64,000 nucleotides of DNA from Salvia splendens (lineage: Eukaryota > Streptophyta > Magnoliopsida > Lamiales > Lamiaceae), in assembly GCF_004379255.2 (NCBI RefSeq), contig NC_056033.1, forward strand, positions 36,048,719 through 36,112,718, read 5' to 3'. A model generated the notes under the pieces. That model did no database searches. It had not been told where the DNA came from and saw only the letters and a program-made list of their open reading frames with translations. Position numbers and translations under genes: made by a program. This document shows positions 22,460 to 32,036 of the stretch, in pieces (positions within the stretch are counted from its first letter, which is position 1; the number at the start of each line of letters is the position of its first letter).

Positions 22460-23845
22460 ATGGCAGCAGCGGTGGAAGAAGTTGTTCCGAAGAAAGCTGA
22501 AGCGGAGGAGGCACCAGCAGCTGCGGCGGTGATGGGGAAGTCCAACGACGTCGTGAAGCATGAGCCTGCTGCAAGTAAATACATTTCTCAACTCTCTCCT
22601 CTCTCTCTGCGACTGTTAAGCTATTCAAGATTCTGTTATGAAAATCTATGATTACCAACTGATTAACCCTGCATTTGTTTTCATAATTTATGAACAAAAG
22701 TACTAAAGATTGAATTTTGGTTGCTGGGAAATGCTAGAAATAGTTGTTTCTCCATTTATATATCACTATTGAACAATACTGATTCAAAATTACAAGTCAT
22801 GACTCATAAAAAACATTTGATATTTATCTGTTCTGTGAAATCTCTATGCCATTAGTTCTGATTGAAGTTGAATTGTGAGACTGTTTTTGTGCGCTGCAGA
22901 GATCCCTGATCCCATAGCCAAGACAAGCTCCAAAGGATCCCTTGATAGAGGTCAGTTTCTTGTTCAAATTGATAGATTTGCACGAGTAATTCGGTTTAGA
23001 TCTAGTTAAACATGTATTTAGTCTTAGAGATTTCGCTTTGTGTAGTAGCTTCAGCTTGAGTTGATTATATCAAAAAATGAACTGTGGATAAGTTGAAATG
23101 ATTTGAGAAAATCACCAAGTGAAGAAGTTGGACTATATGAATTTTGTAGATGTTGCTCTTGCAAAGCTCGAAGACGAGAAGAGGTTGTCATATATCAAGG
23201 CATGGGAAGAAAGTGAAAAGACCAAAGCCGAAAACAAGTAGGGAACATCTCCCATATCTTATATTCCATACTAATTTGTATGAGCATTGTCATGCTTCAA
23301 TCTTGGAACATCAGTTTTAGAAGCATTGCTCTTCTTGCAACGTGTTCTTGTACAAATCCGGTCACTATGCTTGTCTCCTTGATGATGGCACATTGAAGTT
23401 CAACTTTCAAATGTTTCAGACCTCTCCATATAATTGAGAGGTGATGATAACTAAATCCTATGATGATGCAGGGCTCAGAAGAAGCTCTCAGACGTTACTG
23501 CGTGGGAGAACACGAAGAAGGCTGCTCTTGAGAGCGAGCTAAAGAGCATTGAGGTAACAACACATTTCTCAAACTGACGAAGCTTCAATAAAGTTACCAG
23601 TTTACAAAACGAGCAATGAGACGATCCACGCATGCTTCTGGAAGGAAAAAATGCAGAAGAAGAAGGGAGAGTACGCGGAGAAGATCAGGAACAAGGTCGG
23701 ACTAGTGCACAAGCAGGCCGAGGAGAAGAGGGCCCTGGTTGAATCCAAACGTGGAGAAGAGCTGCTCAAAGTTGAGGAGACCGCTGCAAAACTGTGTGCA
23801 ACCAATCAAGCCCCGCCAAAGACCTGTGGATGCCTCGGCGGCTAA
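22460..23845 (+). CDS. Remorin family protein
   Basis: Encodes a 178-residue remorin, a plant-specific protein that associates with the inner leaflet of the plasma membrane in nanodomains and acts in signalling and plasmodesmal or microbe responses. Five exons: 22460-22574, 22900-22950, 23150-23237, 23472-23553 and 23645-23845, all with GT-AG borders and matching phases. The N-terminal ~70 residues are Ala/Glu/Pro-rich and probably disordered. The C-terminal remorin domain runs from DVALAKLEDEKRLSYIKAWE through WENTKKAALESELKSIEEKM and the coiled-coil-forming EYAEKIRNKVGLVHKQAEEK. The C-terminus ends CGCLGG, fitting the remorin C-terminal anchor with cysteines open to S-acylation. The start is the first ATG after the CT-rich leader and the microsatellite. 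No defects. Confidence 0.94.
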
Positions 23846-24630
23846 AACACAAGTGAATCTACCATCTATTAGTATCACCACCAACAAAGTGTTTGAATAT
23901 TGAATCTTATAACTCTGTTTTTTTTGCTTCTGTATAGATAGTTTCTTCTGTCGTGTGATTCTACTACTCTGTCATGTCATGTCATGTCATGTTGTCTTTT
24001 TGGATTGTAACAAGAAAGCAATGGTCTTGAATAAATCCACAGTTTGATTGTAACAAGAAAACAATGGTCTTGATTTAAATTGTGGATGTCCTAAAATGGC
24101 AACATTATTTTGTAGATTGAAGGAGTATAAATTTTTCCTTTGAGCATACGACACAGCTTTGAAGTTCGTGCATCAGCATATATTCTTGGAAGAATAGATC
24201 GCTATTGGCGACCAATTGTTAGGTTCGAACAGGGGATTTTGGCTTGATGATGGAATGTTGCTGACAAAGATGAATGTTTTTAGTACTATTTAATTTGAAT
24301 TACTTATTTTAGTATGATCTCCTTTTCTTGATACGTGATAATAACTTCTTAATAGTACTATATATTCCTCAGATTTCATGTTTTGAGATTCATTCATTTT
24401 TTATGTCAATATTGTGTACGAACGATTTAACAATATGTGCACGTGGAAAATAAATAAACAAATAAACATTGAGTATATTTCAATGTAATTTTCAATACAA
24501 AGAAACTTCAAGGAAACATACGTACTTTGAAATAACACAGTTTTTACTCCACACAATATCTTATTCAAACACAACTATCCATAGATACACACCCATGATT
24601 AAAAACACAAACTAAACTTTGAAGGTGTTG
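23846..24630. other. Remorin 3' region and spacer
   Basis: Contains the probable remorin 3' UTR. It also has a four-copy TCATG repeat (about 23970-23990) and a roughly 44-bp tandem duplication (GATTGTAACAAGAAA...CAATGGTCTTGA) at 24004 and 24047. No gene seen. Confidence 0.5.
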
Positions 24631-25337
24631 TTAGTAGAGACTACCAGTCTCAAAAGCCCTCTTCAAAGCAGATCTCACTTTCTCCCTCTCAGGCAGATTT
24701 TTCTTAACAAAGCTGTCGTTGCACAATTCATCACCCCATTTCCATATATTTGGATATTTATCTTGTGTCAAAATGAGGAATCCAACCACATCTTGGAGAA
24801 TTGGAATCCACAATGCAATAAAGTTGCCAACATAATCTACTAATCCAATGTTGTCACCTCCGAAGAATTTCTTGCTTGCCCTTGATTTCATTGTCTAGAA
24901 TCTTGAGCGCTTCGCCTTCTCCCTCTCCTCTCCCGCAGCCCAACACGCTTTCCACAACGGATTCGAGCACTGAAATCATCAACTTAATTAACTTAAATTA
25001 TGAAACATACTAGTACTAATAAAAAAACAAGGGTTTAACTATTGTACCTTATCCTCGACAACATGGCACGTTCATAAGGATGCTTGGGCAGAATGGAAGG
25101 ACCTTCCCATGTCTCATCGATGTATTCCAGAATGACACTGGACTCAAAAATAGGTTTGCCATTGTGAACTAAAACAGGTACTAGTTTGGTAATTGGATTG
25201 TATTGTAGAAGAAGAGGTGATTTGTTTTTGAGATCTTCTTCAATATATCCATATTTCACACCTTTCAAATTGAGGGCCATTTCCACTCTCCTCACATAAG
25301 GGCTGTACCAAGCTCCAAACACCTTCACTTCAGAATT
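24631..25337 (-). pseudogene. Tau-class glutathione S-transferase pseudogene
   Basis: Two-exon tau GST remnant: exon 1 at 25337-25048 and exon 2 at 24969-24631. Compared with the paralogue at 42.7 kb, the initiator ATG has become AAT. A 19-bp deletion near the end of exon 1 removes the RFWAKF stretch and shifts frame before the splice donor. Exon 2 has a further length change after GEERE that brings a stop (TAG) before the LDNEIKG region. The thioredoxin-fold half is otherwise preserved ([40 protein letters not shown]), as is the C-terminal half (GGDNIGLVDYVGNFIALWIP), ending ETGSLY. Working copies conjugate glutathione to electrophiles in the cytosol. Confidence 0.9.
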
Positions 25338-25416
25338 TCTGTGTGTAGTATTATTTTAAATTTATTTTGGTGGATGTGTAATACTAGTACTACTCTTAGT
25401 TTTGGAGGTCTACTTA

Positions 25417-27344
25417 GGGTATCCAGGACATCCCCAATAGCCCCGCCCCTTTTTTTATCCACAACCCCAGTTTAATTGTCTGCGCCCACAAAAAAAACTG
25501 TCCGCAGCTATAAGGTGGACACTTCCAATAGTCCCAAAAAATTTCGTTTATTTTAATTCAATTATAATTAAAATTATTGAACTATACGTAATTAGAAAAA
25601 ACGGCTATAAGTGAAGAAATTAAAATTAAACACTAAATTTTCGTCATATTAAAGTAATGGACAAATTATACAACGAAAATTTAATCTATTGAAAATCACA
25701 ATGGCCTTCACGCTGCGCCACCTCCCCTACATGCCCAAACTTCTTCAATCAAATCGGCCTGGAGTGTGGTATGTGCTGTGCTCCTGCGCATATCAATGAA
25801 ACGTTGGAGCAAATATTCATTGCTCCGTGGTACGCCCATCTGTATCGGCACGGAGGCAACACCGTTACTTGTACTTGCGCCATCTTCCGATGCCCAATGC
25901 TCTGCAGCAAATCCTTCATCTTCTATTATCATATTGTGCAATATGATATATGTTAACATAATATTCGCGACATCATCTTCGTGCCAAACTCGTGCCAGGC
26001 ACCGTATAATGAGCCATCGCGATTGGAGGACACCAAAAGCTCGCTCAACATCCTTTCTAGCAGCCTCTTGTTTTCGCGCAAAATATTGTTTCTTCGGTCC
26101 AACCGGTTGGCGAATTATCTTGACGAATACGGGCCACCGAGGGTATATCTCATCTGCCAAATAGTAAACCCTGTTGTACTGCGTTCCATTGCCTACGAAG
26201 CTGATTTCCGGACCCTCCCCCCGGCACTCATCATTGAAGAGAGGCGATGACTAAAGAACATTGATGTCGTTGTTCGAACCTGCAACACCGAAATACGCAT
26301 GCCAGATCCGCAAACGGTAGTCACCAACGGCTTCCAAAATCATCGATGGACCTTTGCTTTTGAAACCAGTAGTGAACTGGCCTTTCCACGCCACCGGACA
26401 GTTTCTCCACTCCCAATGCATGCAATCGATGCTTCCTAACATCCCTAGGAAACCGTGAACCTAACCGTGCATATCTAGCAGTCTATGGCACTCATTAAAG
26501 GTGGGCTTTAGTAGGAACTCCGGACCAAATATTTCCCGGATCCCCTTACAAAACTGCCTGAGCACCGTTAGGCTAGTCGTCTCACCCATCTGTAGGTATT
26601 CATCGAACATATCAGCCGGTCCGGCATAGGCAAGCTGCCTAATTGCAGCGGTGCATTTCTGAAAAGTAGACAGCCCGATCCGGCCAGTGCAATCACTTCG
26701 GAGGGTGAAGCACCGGTACCGTTTCGCTAAATTCGTCGCTATATGGTTGAAGAGCAGTTGCGACATTCTGAATCGCCGACGGAAAATATCGGGTGGATAA
26801 CGGGAGTTATGCACAAAGTAGTCCGCCATTAGACGCTGGTGCGCTCCGCTATGGTCTCGTTGGATGGTCTGACGACGAGTTATCGCACGAGGTGTCACGG
26901 CCTCCGCAACTTCCGCCTCGCGCGCCGCATCCTCCTCGTCCGCTTGGTTCTGCACCTGTTGAATCAGCGAATTCCACGCGTCATTCCACAAATCGTCCAT
27001 TTTTAATACCAATTGAATCTACAAATTTTAGTGAGAGAATGTATGAGTGAAGAGTTGGAATGGTGTGAAAATAATGAAAGGAATGAGGTGTATTTATAGG
27101 TAAATTAAATTGGATTTTAAAAAAAGGAAAAAAAAAATAAAAATTCGTCAGCCCCGTATCTGGGGCGCCGCCACCGCCTCGCTATAGGCCGGCGCGCCTA
27201 TCGACGCGGCGGTTCCCCCCGGCGCGTCCTCGCACTCTTCTCGCCGAAGGGCCGTCCGCCCCAAAAAATTTGTCCTCCTCGGGGCGGACGATTCTCGCAC
27301 TATAGGCCGGCGGGGCGGCCGGCGCGCCCCTCTAGTGGACACTC
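25417..27344. mobile_element. PIF/Harbinger element carrying only the transposase
   Basis: Ends are GGGTATCCA (left) and, reverse-complemented, GAGTGTCCA (right), with TTA on both sides (25414-25416 and 27345-27347) as target duplication. The 1928-bp element holds a single minus-strand transposase reading frame and no ORF1. It lies in the upstream region of the GST pseudogene. Confidence 0.72.
25708..27012 (-). pseudogene. HARBI1-like transposase with two in-frame stops
   Basis: One continuous frame of 435 codons interrupted by exactly two TAG codons, at 26463-26461 and 26253-26251. The N-terminal half has RRQTIQRDHSGAHQRLMADY, YPPDIFRRRFRMSQLLFNHI and a helix-turn-helix-like stretch CTGRIGLSTFQKCTAAIRQL. 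The catalytic part has GMLGSIDCMHWEWRNCP (first Asp), YFGVAGSNNDINVL (second Asp) and DVERAFGVLQSRW (Glu). The second TAG follows NDINVL, where related proteins usually have Gln, so a CAG to TAG change is likely. No frameshifts are seen. This is a recently silenced copy. Confidence 0.88.
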
Positions 27345-27480
27345 TTATACTAGAGACAGGCAAAACTTGTTGGCTAAGCCAGTTGAATTAAAAAAATACT
27401 ACTCCTTCCATTCTATAATAATAGAGTCACTTTGTCATTTTGGTACGTTACATAGTAATAGAGTCATTTCCATTTTTAAA

Positions 27481-29506
27481 GCATCCACAATGGCGGCGAG
27501 CCCACCGGCTAGCTAATCCCTGGCGCTCGCCGGTCCGCTTGCCGAACCATTGCAGCCGGCGAGCGCCAAATCGGTGAGAAAAACGGCGAGCGCACGCCGA
27601 TTCCCGAGCGCTGGCCGATGCGCTCGCCAATCGGCTGGCCGCCATTGCAGGCTCTCGATCGGCGAGCGATCGGCAAGCGGAATTTTTTATTTATTTATTT
27701 AATTTTCGAAACACTATATACACGCGATTTGAACGTCATTTTCATTTGCACCACTTGTTTTAACGAGTATTCTCTCTATCTTAATTTCTGTACAAGAGCA
27801 ACAACGTGAAATGGAGCACATCAATGAGCCTACTCTAGGGACGAGCGGGTCTCAAACTCCCACGGTACCCGTGGGAGGTGGATGGGGTCCGATGGCCGGG
27901 TACTACAACATGTACCCTTGGCAGCAGATGATGCCCGGGATGGCATCCGGGGGTGGTATGCCGGGATGGCAGGGGATGCCGGGGGGCCCGACAATGCAGG
28001 GCGGGCAAGGGGTATCGGGGATGCAGATGATGTCGGGGTGGGCACCCGGGATGCAGGGGACGCCGGGGAGGGGGGACAACGTCTATCGCCCCAGTTTTGA
28101 TTTTGTTACTGCTTCTTCGCACACATCGACCCTAGCGGAGACACAGTTCACTGGCATTGAGACCTTCTCCTTAGAGGAGTTGGGAATAGATCTCGGGGAT
28201 GCGGCCATTCCCGTTCAAACGGGGGGGTAGGGCGGGGTCGGGGCGCGCCCAAGAAGAAGAAGGGGAAAAGGGTGGTCGGCGAGTCGTCGCAGCCGGCTGG
28301 TGACGACAGCCAGGCACGGAGGAAGTGGACGGACGCGGAGAACGTCGCGCTGTCCAAGGCGTGGGTGAGTGTTTGCGATGATCCCCTCGCCTCAAACAAT
28401 CATAGAATCGTCAACTTGTGGGCTAAAATAGCAGCAGCCTACAAAGCATTTTGCCCGGAGGGGAGGCCACGCAGCGGGGAGGAGTGCCGGAAGGGGTGGG
28501 ACCGATTCCGGGCTGAGGTCTCCCGATTTTTTGGCTTGTACACCAACGCCCTCCGAATGCAGACCAGTGGCCAAACTGACGAGGACTGCAGGAGGATAGC
28601 GGAGAAAGCCATTCCCCAGCCCGAGTTTTACAAGGAGTTCAACTACTGGAACTGCTATGAGGTGCTGATGGGCTCCGAGAAGTTTCGGGCAGGTGTAGAT
28701 GCTGGCTGGCCGAAGAAGCAGCGCCTGAACTATACCGGTGCTTACAGCGGCGGTAGCAGCGGCGGTTCCCACGACCTCCCCGAGGATGTACAGGAAACCC
28801 CGTCCCCTCCCGCGTTTGCTCGCCGCACTCGCCCGGTTGGTCAAAGGCGGGCGCAACGGACTCGCCAGACCTCCCAGGAGGTCCAGTCGGCATCCCCCTG
28901 TTGACGGGTCGACATCCGAGCTCCTCTTCTTCGCCCGTCAACAAGCGCGAACTCATATGTACAAGATCTTAGCTGAATGGAGGGATGCAACTGACCCCGA
29001 GGAGAAGAGTTTTCTTCACGCAATGCTCGTGAGTATGCGGGCCGATTTGAATCCCGCCGCGGCACAGGTGGGGGCTCAGACGCGGGCTCAGATGCTGCAG
29101 ATTTGGGGGTCCCGGATAGCGGAGACAACGACGGCGGCTACGGCGACGACGGCGAGGAGTGAGGCGGAGGCGGGGAGCCCGTGTGTGGAGGAGTTTTTTT
29201 TTAGATTTCTGTAATTTTTTTTAATTAATGTATTTTTTTTAATTAATGTACTTTTTAAAATTTTAATATTATTATTGAGTTTTCCAGTATCTGTGTGGTA
29301 AATTTAATTCCGTATTTTGTGTGATTGTTAATTATTTGTTTTTTTATAATTTTGTTTATTGTGACTAGGCTATGGCTGGGCTATTGCTTGTCCAGTTGCT
29401 TGTCCTGATAATGTAGCAGGAGGAGTTTTAGTGCTGATGATGTGGCAGGATGAGTTGTGGCTAGGCTATAGCTGGGCTATGACTGTGCTATTCTTATTGT
29501 GGATGC
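27481..29506 (+). mobile_element. Harbinger-derived element carrying only ORF1
   Basis: Terminal repeats are GCATCCACAAT at the left and ATTGTGGATGC at the right, perfect inverse copies of 11 bp. The interior contains a GC-rich terminus, a TATA-like box with leader (about 27712-27810) and a broken ORF1 on the plus strand, but no transposase. A clear 3-bp target duplication could not be read because the surrounding MITE sequence is ambiguous at the join. Confidence 0.65.
27811..29214 (+). pseudogene. Harbinger ORF1 (trihelix/Myb-like) with two frameshifts
   Basis: The start codon at 27811 opens a Gly/Met-rich N-terminus (GGGWGPMAGYYNMYPWQQMM). The frame breaks at a G-run near 28219-28226 and continues in another frame with RKWTDAENVALSKAWVSVC, then RIVNLWAKIAAAYKAFCPEG and CRKGWDRFRAEVSRFFGLYT. 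This Myb/trihelix-like domain is common in plant Harbinger ORF1 proteins and in host proteins often labelled NAM-associated C-terminal domain or GST T3-like. A second shift near 28900 returns to the first frame for ARTHMYKILAEWRDATDPEE and the tail. The two shifts compensate, so decay is recent. It is not a host gene despite its high GC content. Confidence 0.78.
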
Positions 29507-29660
29507 TCACCTACTTTACTCTTTCTTACTTTATTCTCTTTTCATCTCTCTACTTTTTTTATTTTCCACTTTATTCTCCCATTACTTTAATTTACCTAAC
29601 ATAATTTTCTTAATCTCCATATCGAAAAGAAACGCCTCCGTTACTATGGAACAGAGGGAG

Positions 29661-31181
29661 TACAAATTAAGATATGAAATGATGTTTGACGAAGACTAGT
29701 AGATTCTCTAAAAAGTGTTTTACACATGCAGCTACTCAGAAACAGAGGAAAGGGATATATGTATATTTATTTGAAAATTGAGGGTCGAGAATATAAATGA
29801 TTTGGTAATATTGAGATGCAGAGAATTAGGTGATCGCATCAACTGGTCTCCGATTTTCAATGTCTATATTCGCAGTTTCGCACGCATTCGGCGGGAGAGT
29901 GACGCAGGGGATGATCTCACCCAGCTTTGACTTTAATCATTTTGCTCTCCCAACTCAATTTCCTTCATTAACTTAAACTTTAAAAGATTGTACAATATAG
30001 CTTCACTCACCTATTAATTATCTCGTTTCATTTTTACTTTTTTTTATATAATGAATCTCATATTTCATTTGCTCAATTTCACTCTTACTTTATTATAAAA
30101 TTAACTTTTCCAATCAATGTTTCTAAAAATCCTGTGCCAAGTAAAAGTGGAATACATATACATATTAGGAGATGAAGGGAATATTAGTTTCATAATAAAA
30201 TATGAGTGTAAAAATTTAATAGAGTGTGGAGTCAATTATTTGAAATTAAAAAATATAATGAACATTTGACAAATCAAAAGATTATTTAAGGAGTAATAAT
30301 GTAGTAAGTACAATTGATATAGAATTTTGTGTTGTACTGGTAGTTATTCCCATTTCTCTAGTAGTAGTAGCAGCAGTTCTTTCACTTTTATAACACATTT
30401 TCCAACATTTCATCTCCTTGATTCATGGTGTTGTACTTGTCTTTGTTAGGATATTGGGCATTGTATTTATTCTTACCCAACCCGATATCTAATTTTCTGG
30501 ATCGAGTGCGAGATTAGGTAATACTATAATTTATAAAAATACAAGTTATCTAATAATTCATTCAAATAAAGAATGTATCGAATACATAATTAAGACACAA
30601 TTTATTATTTGGAGTCTTTTATCTCATTATAAAGTAAATACGAAGCGCTCAAGGATGATATAAACAACTTTGACATCTTGAAGTAATAGTTAGTTTGAGA
30701 ATCTTCGTTACCATGTTCTAAGTGAGATGAGAGTTGATATTTTGGCAATTCACATTTCTAGTGTTGCATTTGAGTGCGCATTTAGCACAAGGGTGGAGTT
30801 CTTACACTATATAGAAGGGTTGAGTTGCAATATTATGGTTGAGACCTTGATTTGTGTTGGAGATTAATTTCTTTTACTTTATTTTTTTTCCTTACTCTTA
30901 TTTTACCAGTTCATCTCTCTTAATTATTTTATTAATGGTGTATTAAAATCCGTGTTAAGTTTTAAAAGTTCACATTTTTTAAAGACGAGGGAGTATATCA
31001 ATAGCATGCACAAGAAAGGAAACACGAATAATGACGAAAACATATGCCCTCCAACAAATTCCAAACTTTAACATCACACAATGTCTTATTCGAACAGAAC
31101 CACACATAGATAAGACACTATTTTCATTACTATCTTACTCATAAATAAACGATACAGACACTGCAATATTGAAGTCACTCT
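29661..31181. other. Duplicated GST upstream region and spacer
   Basis: The segment 29700-29960 resembles 43080-43500, the upstream region of the GST at 42.7 kb. Shared phrases include TAGGTGATCG, GCATCAA and CGCAGGGGATGATCTCA. It is therefore the displaced promoter side of the GST pseudogene at 25.3 kb, separated by the Harbinger and Stowaway insertions. No gene is seen in the rest. Confidence 0.55.
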
Positions 31182-31321
31182 TTAGTAGAGACTACCAGTC
31201 TCAAGAGCCATCTTCAACCACAATTTCACTTTCTCCTTCTCAGGCATATTTTTCTCAACAAAGCTATCCTTGCAAAACTCATCAGCCCATTTGCTTATAT
31301 TAGGAAACTTATCTTGTGTCA

Positions 31322-31943
31322 TGATGGGGTACGAAATAAACAAGCCCAATAGCAGTGACGGCCCATCAGCCCAAAGACCAAGAAAGAGTATCAGTTCGGC
31401 ATTACCAAAGAGTTCGGCCCTAGCCTACAGCTCGGTAAAAGCCGACCAATCAAGCTCTACTCTCAGATCGGCAAAAGCTGCTCGGCAATAGTTCAGCAGT
31501 TCGGTCTCAGTATTCGACCGAACTGGGAGATAGTGGACCCATGCAGGATCTCATGACCACTACACGATCTATTTAGTGGTGTCAAATCATGCAGGATCTC
31601 ATGCGGGATAAGCGGACCAAACAAAGAGGTAGTGGACCCATGCAGGATCTCCATGACCTCCACGACATCCACAACCATCATTAGTAGTGATGCAAGCCAC
31701 GATCTTAGTTCAGTGTATAAATAGAACTTAGATCAGATAGACTGGGGTTAAGTTCTCGAGAGATCAAATATCAAATAGCAAGTCTGTATTGTAAGCCGTA
31801 GAAAACAGATCAAGCAACACAACTCTGCCCTCTTTTCTTCCCGTGGACGTAGATTTACCTCAGTAAATCGAACCACGTAAATCTCTGTGTCGTGATCTGT
31901 ATTTTCCAGCATTCATCACCATCAAAAATTCGCCCAACCATCA
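31322..31943 (+). repeat. 5' LTR of Tat element 1
   Basis: A 622-bp LTR starting TGATGGGG and ending CCATCA. The TATA box TATAAATAG at 31716-31723 lies about 220 bases from the LTR end, with transcription towards gag. It differs from the 3' LTR at three sites. Confidence 0.93.
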
Positions 31944-31944
31944 C

Positions 31945-31964
31945 TGGCGCCGTCTGTGGGAAAC
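31945..31964 (+). other. Primer-binding site of Tat element 1
   Basis: TGGCGCCGTCTGTGGGAAAC. The first nine bases are complementary to the 3' end of tRNA-Asp as encoded in this window (CGGCG plus CCA, extended), after which pairing falls off. The priming tRNA is therefore not settled. The same 20 bases occur at the copia element (62469) and in Tat element 2. Confidence 0.7.
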
Positions 31965-32036
31965 AGAGAACCAAATTTGTGATAAAGCGAATTTTTGACC
32001 CTTTTTCCACCCAAAAAAAAAAAAAAAAAAAAAAAA

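Larger units (their letters stand above)
27401..29660. mobile_element. Stowaway MITE split by a Harbinger insertion
   Basis: The left part (27401-27480) begins CTCCTTCCATTCTATAATAA, and the right part (29507-29660) ends CCGTTACTATGGAACAGAGG with GAGTA following. These are the inverted termini of one Stowaway-type MITE. The two halves would make a ~235-bp element if the 2.0 kb between them were removed. Confidence 0.6.

Noticed and set aside
22113..22697. 194-codon minus-strand frame over the remorin start
   Set aside because: It is kept open by the TG microsatellite (a run of Thr-His) and overlaps the real remorin first exon.
27811..29214. GC-rich frames that databases may label as a glutathione S-transferase T3-like host gene
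   Set aside because: The region lies between transposon terminal repeats and matches Harbinger ORF1. There is no GST fold.
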